Shown: positions 60,010-64,000 of the stretch, in pieces
Layout: the number at the start of each line of letters is the position of its first letter
Numbering within the stretch: position 1 is the stretch's first letter
Assembly (NCBI GenBank): GCA_963922565.1
Contig: CAWUIQ010000002.1
Coordinates: 74,418-138,417 of the forward strand
Reading direction: 5' to 3'
From: JBCBKL01 sp963922565
Lineage (GTDB): Bacteria > Pseudomonadota > Alphaproteobacteria > Rhodobacterales > Rhodobacteraceae
DNA: 64,000 nucleotides
Program-made: the position numbers and the translations under genes
The notes under the pieces: model-generated
The model's database searches: none
Told to the model about the DNA's origin: nothing
Seen by the model: the letters and a program-made list of their open reading frames with translations, nothing else

Positions 60010-61461
60010 ATGGTATCGCGCGTCATTCCTGTGGAACCGTTCGATCTGGTCATTTTCGGGGGTACGGGCGATCTGGCCCGCCGCAAGATCCTTCCGGGGC
60101 TGTTCCGGCGCTATTGCGCAGGGCAGATGCCGGATCAGGCCCGCGTGGTTGGTGCCGCCCGAAGCGAGATGGATGGCGACGGCTATCGCGCCTTTGTGGC
60201 CGAGGCGATCCGGGAGTTTGGCGGTGGCCGGTCCTGCGAAGACGGCACGCTCGATGATTTCCTGTCGCGGATGGATTACGTGCCCATCGACGCCAAGGGC
60301 GAAGGTGGCTGGAAAGAGCTTGCCGCCAAGATGCGCGATGGCATGGTCCGCGCCTTTTACTTTTCGGTGGGACCATCGCTGTTCGGTGATCTGGCCGAGC
60401 GGCTCAATACCCACGGTCTGACCGACAAGGATAGCCGCATCGTCGTCGAAAAGCCCTTTGGCCGGGATCTCGAAACCGCGCGGCAGCTCAATCGCGACCT
60501 CGCCGCCTATTTCGACGAAAACCAGATTTACCGGATCGACCATTATCTCGGTAAGGAGACGGTTCAGAACCTGATGGCCGTCCGCTTTGGCAACATGCTT
60601 TTCGAGCCGCTGTGGAATTCGCAATATGTCGACCACATCCAGATCACGGTGGCCGAAACCGTCGGCGTTGGCGGGCGGGGCGAATATTATGACCGGGCGG
60701 GCGCCATGCGGGACATGGTGCAAAACCACCTGATGCAGCTTTTGTGTCTGATCGCGATGGAGCCGCCCTCGCGCTTCGAACCGGACGCAGTGCGTGACGA
60801 AAAGCTCAAGGTCATCCGTGCCCTCGATCCGGTGGAACCGCACCATATCGTGCGCGGCCAGTATGACGGCGGCGGGGATGAACCCGGCTATCGTGAGGCG
60901 GCGGGGGATCCGCGCACCCGCACCGAAAGCTACGTGGCGCTCAAGGTCGGCGTGTCGAACTGGAGATGGGCCGGCACCCCGTTTTACATGCGGACCGGCA
61001 AGCAGCTGAGCGCCCGAATGAGCGAGATCGTGGTTGTCTTCAAGGCGCTCAACCATTCGATCTTTGGCGAGGGCGAAGACCACCGCAACGTTCTGACCAT
61101 CCGGCTGCAGCCGAATGAGGGCATCACCCTCAACGTGACCATCAAGGAACCGGGGCCGGGGGGTATGCGCCTGCTGGACGTGCCGCTCGACATGACCTTT
61201 GCCGAGGCTCTGGGGGATGAGGCGGGTGATCCGCCGGATGCCTACGAACGCCTGATCATGGATGTGATCCGCGGGAACCAGACCCTGTTCATGCGCGGCG
61301 ACGAGGTCGAGGCCGCCTGGGCCTGGACAGATCCGATCATTGCCGGATGGGAGGCGCGGGGCGACGTGCCCAAGCCCTATGACAGCGGTAGCGACGGGCC
61401 GGGGGATGCGGTACAACTGCTGGCGCGCGACCGGCGCGTTTGGAGGCAAGTGCGCCCATGA
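60010..61461 (+). CDS. zwf: Glucose-6-phosphate dehydrogenase
   Basis: A 483-residue enzyme that starts the Entner-Doudoroff/pentose-phosphate route. ATG 60010 follows GGGGGA. The NADP motif is VIFGGTGDLARRKI at the N-terminus and the catalytic signature RIDHYLGKETVQNLM lies near residue 178. It overlaps pgl by 4 bases (ATGA), so both are translated together. Confidence 0.97.
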   Translation: MVSRVIPVEPFDLVIFGGTGDLARRKILPGLFRRYCAGQMPDQARVVGAARSEMDGDGYRAFVAEAIREFGGGRSCEDGTLDDFLSRMDYVPIDAKGEGGWKELAAKMRDGMVRAFYFSVGPSLFGDLAERLNTHGLTDKDSRIVVEKPFGRDLETARQLNRDLAAYFDENQIYRIDHYLGKETVQNLMAVRFGNMLFEPLWNSQYVDHIQITVAETVGVGGRGEYYDRAGAMRDMVQNHLMQLLCLIAMEPPSRFEPDAVRDEKLKVIRALDPVEPHHIVRGQYDGGGDEPGYREAAGDPRTRTESYVALKVGVSNWRWAGTPFYMRTGKQLSARMSEIVVVFKALNHSIFGEGEDHRNVLTIRLQPNEGITLNVTIKEPGPGGMRLLDVPLDMTFAEALGDEAGDPPDAYERLIMDVIRGNQTLFMRGDEVEAAWAWTDPIIAGWEARGDVPKPYDSGSDGPGDAVQLLARDRRVWRQVRP

Positions 61462-62126
61462 ACCTCATCGAATACCCCGACCGCGAAATGCTGGCCATCG
61501 ACGTGGCCAACGTGATGGCGGGTGAGCTGGAAAACACGCTTTTGCGGCATGAATCGGCCTCGATGGCGGTGCCGGGCGGGACGACGCCGGGCCCGATCTT
61601 CGATACGCTCTGCGCCGCCGATCTGGACTGGAGCAGCGTAAAGGTCATGCTGACCGACGAACGCTGGGTGCCCGAGGGGCATGAGCGGTCGAATGCAAGT
61701 CTTTTGCGCAGCCGTCTTTTGACCGACCGCGCGGCCGCGGCGCAGTTCCTGCCGTTCTATGTCGAGGGGCAAAGCCCCGAGGACGCCGCCGGGCCGCTCT
61801 CGGATCAACTGGCATCAGAGATGCCTATTTCGCTCTTGCTGCTGGGGATGGGGACGGACATGCACACCGCCTCGCTCTTCCCCGGTGCCGATGGGCTCGA
61901 AGCCGGGCTGGACGATGACGCGCCCATTCTCGTGCCAATCCGCGCCGAGGGGCAGGAGCCGCGTATTTCGCTTTCTGCGGCTGCCCTCAACGGGGCGATG
62001 TCCAAACATCTTGTCATATTCGGCAGCGATAAGCGGGATGCGCTGATGCGGGCGCGGGAATTGCCGCCCAACGAGGCGCCGATCGCCGCCGTGCTCAGCG
62101 ATCTGACGGTGCATTGGGCGGAGTGA
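61458..62126 (+). CDS. pgl: 6-Phosphogluconolactonase
   Basis: A 222-residue NagB-fold lactonase. Conserved parts are SMAVPGGTTPGPIFD near residue 35, MLTDERWVPEGHERSNASLL near 65, and LLGMGTDMHTASLFPGADGL near 130. It opens the lactone made by Zwf. It lies between zwf (overlap) and pgi (5 bases). Confidence 0.95.
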   Translation: MNLIEYPDREMLAIDVANVMAGELENTLLRHESASMAVPGGTTPGPIFDTLCAADLDWSSVKVMLTDERWVPEGHERSNASLLRSRLLTDRAAAAQFLPFYVEGQSPEDAAGPLSDQLASEMPISLLLLGMGTDMHTASLFPGADGLEAGLDDDAPILVPIRAEGQEPRISLSAAALNGAMSKHLVIFGSDKRDALMRARELPPNEAPIAAVLSDLTVHWAE

Positions 62127-62131
62127 CAGCG

Positions 62132-63703
62132 ATGTGGGACGGATTAAGAGCGCGCCACGCGGAAACGCGGGATAGGCATATACTCGACCTCTTTGATGGC
62201 GGTCGGGCCGACGCCTTTTCCTGCACCTTCGAGGATCTGCGCTTCGACTATTCCAAGACGAATATCGATGCGGCGACGCGGGATGCGCTTCTGGCGCTGG
62301 CGGCAGATGTACCCGCGCGGCGGGATGCGATGTTCGGCGGCGCCACGATCAACGAAACCGAAGGCCGCGCCGTTCTGCACACCGCGCTGCGCAATCTCGA
62401 TGGCGGGCCGGTGATGGTCGACGGGCAGGACGTCATGCCCGGCGTACTGGAAACGCTCGAGCGGATGGAGGGCTATGCGCGGCAGATCCGCAGCTCCGGG
62501 ATCACCGATGTGATCAATATCGGGATCGGCGGGTCAGATCTGGGGCCTGCGATGGCGGTTCAGGCACTGGCCCCCTATCACGACGGGCCGCGATGCCACT
62601 TTGTCTCGAATGTTGACGGGGCCCACATTGCCGACACGTTGCGCGGCCTTGATGCAAAAACGACGCTGGTGATCGTGGCCTCCAAGACCTTCACCACGAT
62701 TGAGACGATGACCAATGCGCGGACAGCGCGGGCCTGGATAGCCGATCACGGTGGCGATCCGGGTGCGCAATTCGCGGCTTTGTCGTCGAACCTCGAAAAG
62801 ACCGCCGATTTCGGGATCCCGGCCGAACGGGTCTTTGGCTTCGAAGATTGGGTTGGCGGGCGCTATTCCATGTGGGGGCCGATTGGCCTGTCACTGCTGA
62901 TCGCCATCGGGCCTGAGGCTTTCCGCGCCTTCCTGCGGGGCGGGCAGGCGATGGACAGGCATTTTCGGGCCGCGACGGGGACTGAGAACATGCCGCTGAT
63001 GCTGGCCTTGGTCGGGATCTGGCACCGGCAGGTCTGCGGTTACGCCTCCCGCGCCGTGTTGCCCTATGACCAGCGGTTGGGGCAATTGCCAGCCTATCTG
63101 CAGCAGCTCGAAATGGAATCGAACGGCAAGCGGGTCACGATGGATGGGCACGCGCTCGACATCGAAAGCGGCCCCATCGTCTGGGGCGCGCCGGGCACGA
63201 ACGGACAGCACGCCTTTTATCAGCTGATCCATCAGGGGACGAGCGTGATCCCATGTGAATTCATGGTCGCGGCACAAGGGCACGAAGCCGACCTGCGGCA
63301 CCATCACGATCTCCTGGTCGCCAATTGCCTCGCCCAGTCCGAAGCGCTCCTGCGTGGCCGGTCGCTGGACGAGGCGCGGGCCAAGATCGCGTACAAGTTC
63401 GACGGGGCTGAACTGGATCGGCAAGCGGCACACCGGGTCTTTCCCGGCAACCGCCCCTCGACCACGCTCATCTATCCAAAGCTCGATCCCTACACGCTCG
63501 GATGCATCATCGCGCTCTACGAACACCGGGTCTTTGTCGAGGGGGTGATCCTCGGGATCAATTCCTTCGATCAGTGGGGGGTCGAACTGGGCAAGGAACT
63601 GGCCACAGCGCTCGGGCCGGTTGTGACGGGTGAAGCAGCTGCAGAAGACAAGGACGGCTCGACCCGCGCGCTGGTCGATTATGTTCTGAAGCACCGGGAC
63701 TGA
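62132..63703 (+). CDS. pgi: Glucose-6-phosphate isomerase
   Basis: A 523-residue isomerase between glucose-6-phosphate and fructose-6-phosphate. ATG 62132 follows GGAG. Signatures: NIGIGGSDLGPAMAVQAL near residue 130, SKTFTTIETMTNARTARAWI near 188, and GTNGQHAFYQLIHQGTSVIP near 355 with the catalytic His. The C-terminal KYKFDGAELDRQ-like segment is intact. It completes the cluster for carbon cycling into the Entner-Doudoroff route; edd and eda are not in this window. Confidence 0.97.
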   Translation: MWDGLRARHAETRDRHILDLFDGGRADAFSCTFEDLRFDYSKTNIDAATRDALLALAADVPARRDAMFGGATINETEGRAVLHTALRNLDGGPVMVDGQDVMPGVLETLERMEGYARQIRSSGITDVINIGIGGSDLGPAMAVQALAPYHDGPRCHFVSNVDGAHIADTLRGLDAKTTLVIVASKTFTTIETMTNARTARAWIADHGGDPGAQFAALSSNLEKTADFGIPAERVFGFEDWVGGRYSMWGPIGLSLLIAIGPEAFRAFLRGGQAMDRHFRAATGTENMPLMLALVGIWHRQVCGYASRAVLPYDQRLGQLPAYLQQLEMESNGKRVTMDGHALDIESGPIVWGAPGTNGQHAFYQLIHQGTSVIPCEFMVAAQGHEADLRHHHDLLVANCLAQSEALLRGRSLDEARAKIAYKFDGAELDRQAAHRVFPGNRPSTTLIYPKLDPYTLGCIIALYEHRVFVEGVILGINSFDQWGVELGKELATALGPVVTGEAAAEDKDGSTRALVDYVLKHRD

Positions 63704-63800
63704 GCGTACGCCGCCTCTCGCCTTCCTTAACCCTCGGGCCCTGGAACCCATGTCCGGTTAACCACCGCGCCTGCCACATCCTTGAAGACAAAACAACATT

Positions 63801-63841
63801 GCCCGAGCCGCTGCGGAGACCCCCGCCAGCGGCCCGAGGGC
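63801..63841. terminator. Large hairpin downstream of pgi
   Basis: GCCC-GA-GCCGCTG, a 13-base loop, then CAGCGGC-CCGA-GGGC fold into a GC-rich stem with a small internal loop, 98 bases after the pgi stop. It is a likely end of the zwf-pgl-pgi transcript, without a strong U-run. Confidence 0.5.
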
Positions 63842-63864
63842 ATTGCCTAATATCCACCGCCACA

Positions 63865-63914
63865 GGGGGCTCTGCCCCCGGCTCCGTCGGAGCCTCCCCC
63901 GGACGTATTTGTGG
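63865..63914 (+). repeat. Extragenic stem-loop repeat, copy 1
   Basis: Two hairpins are adjacent: GGGGGC-TCT-GCCCCC at 63865-63879 and GGCTCC-GTC-GGAGCC at 63880-63894, followed by TCCCCCGGACGTATTTG. The same framework recurs inverted at the window end. Such GC hairpin repeats are common between genes in Rhodobacteraceae. Confidence 0.7.
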
Positions 63915-63966
63915 AACAATGAAGGCCTCCTCCGATCAAAGGACGGCCTGCTTCTTCTCGTCGATC

Positions 63967-64000
63967 AATACGCCGGGGGAGCGCCGAAGGCGCGGGGGCA
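63967..64000 (-). repeat. Extragenic stem-loop repeat, copy 2, inverted and cut by the window edge
   Basis: Read on the minus strand the end of the window is TGCCCCCGCGCCTTCGGCGC then TCCCCCGGCGTATTG. It shares the flanks TGCCCCCG...TCCCCCGG-CGTATT with copy 1 but has a different stem (GCGCC-TTC-GGCGC). The stem changes on both sides, which keeps pairing. Confidence 0.65.

Noticed and set aside
59968..61449. 493-residue antisense open frame opposite zwf
   Set aside because: It mirrors zwf almost exactly; long antisense frames are expected at this GC content, and zwf motifs settle the coding strand.
1..64000. CRISPR arrays, rRNA operons, intact insertion sequences
   Set aside because: No regularly spaced repeats, rRNA sequences or intact transposase genes were seen.

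Overview
The window looks like chromosome of a marine alphaproteobacterium of the Rhodobacteraceae (Roseobacter group). The evidence is high GC, many TRAP and ABC importers, a bifunctional PutA with a divergent Lrp-type regulator, a carnitine dehydrogenase/BKACE pair, beta-hydroxyaspartate-type enzymes, and a zwf-pgl-pgi cluster of the Entner-Doudoroff type. Most of it is catabolic and transport content with a few housekeeping genes (metG, adk, acsA, two tRNAs). There is no rRNA, CRISPR array, prophage or intact insertion sequence.

Layout. 1-3.6 kb: a TAXI-type TRAP transporter (permease cut by the window edge, plus binding protein) divergent from a LysR regulator. 3.6-5.8 kb: a small island-like stretch with a class D beta-lactamase translationally coupled to a stand-alone IclR-type DNA-binding domain, a decayed tyrosine recombinase, and tRNA-Leu(TAA). 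5.8-18.4 kb: TPR protein, putR/putA, metG, acetyltransferase, MFS, YceI, aldo/keto reductase, and a two-gene carnitine-to-betaine module. 18.4-27.5 kb: lipoprotein, an XRE regulator divergent from a desaturase, EamA transporter, Nudix, DUF983, a four-gene EF-hand/ECF-sigma/membrane/periplasmic-sensor operon, a PleD-like diguanylate cyclase without its phosphoacceptor, DUF3572 and a HAD phosphatase. 27.6-31.8 kb: a non-pyrrolysine MttB homologue, a PhnM homologue, a gene-poor stretch, DUF1304 and tRNA-Thr.

31.9-44.8 kb: the most interesting part. A six-gene Glp-type ABC importer runs divergently from bhcB-bhcC-bhcD, followed in the same direction by a CoA-transferase and a FAD monooxygenase. 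The usual first gene of the beta-hydroxyaspartate cycle (bhcA, aminotransferase) and its regulator bhcR are absent from the window. Next comes a ferric-iron binding protein preceded by two palindromic operators.

44.8-64 kb: acyl-CoA ligase, PHP phosphoesterase, AraC regulator, flavin reductase, class II haloalkane dehalogenase, adk, acsA, a secreted HELAH putative metallopeptidase, VOC protein, a DctPQM TRAP transporter, LysE exporter, an orphan radical SAM enzyme, zwf-pgl-pgi, a terminator, and an inverted pair of stem-loop repeats at the right edge.

Taken together, the genes describe import and oxidation of small organic acids, amino acids and quaternary amines (proline, carnitine, possibly hydroxyaspartate), feeding glyoxylate/oxaloacetate and acetyl-CoA metabolism. 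All functional calls rest on reading translated sequence and remembered family features; no database search was run.
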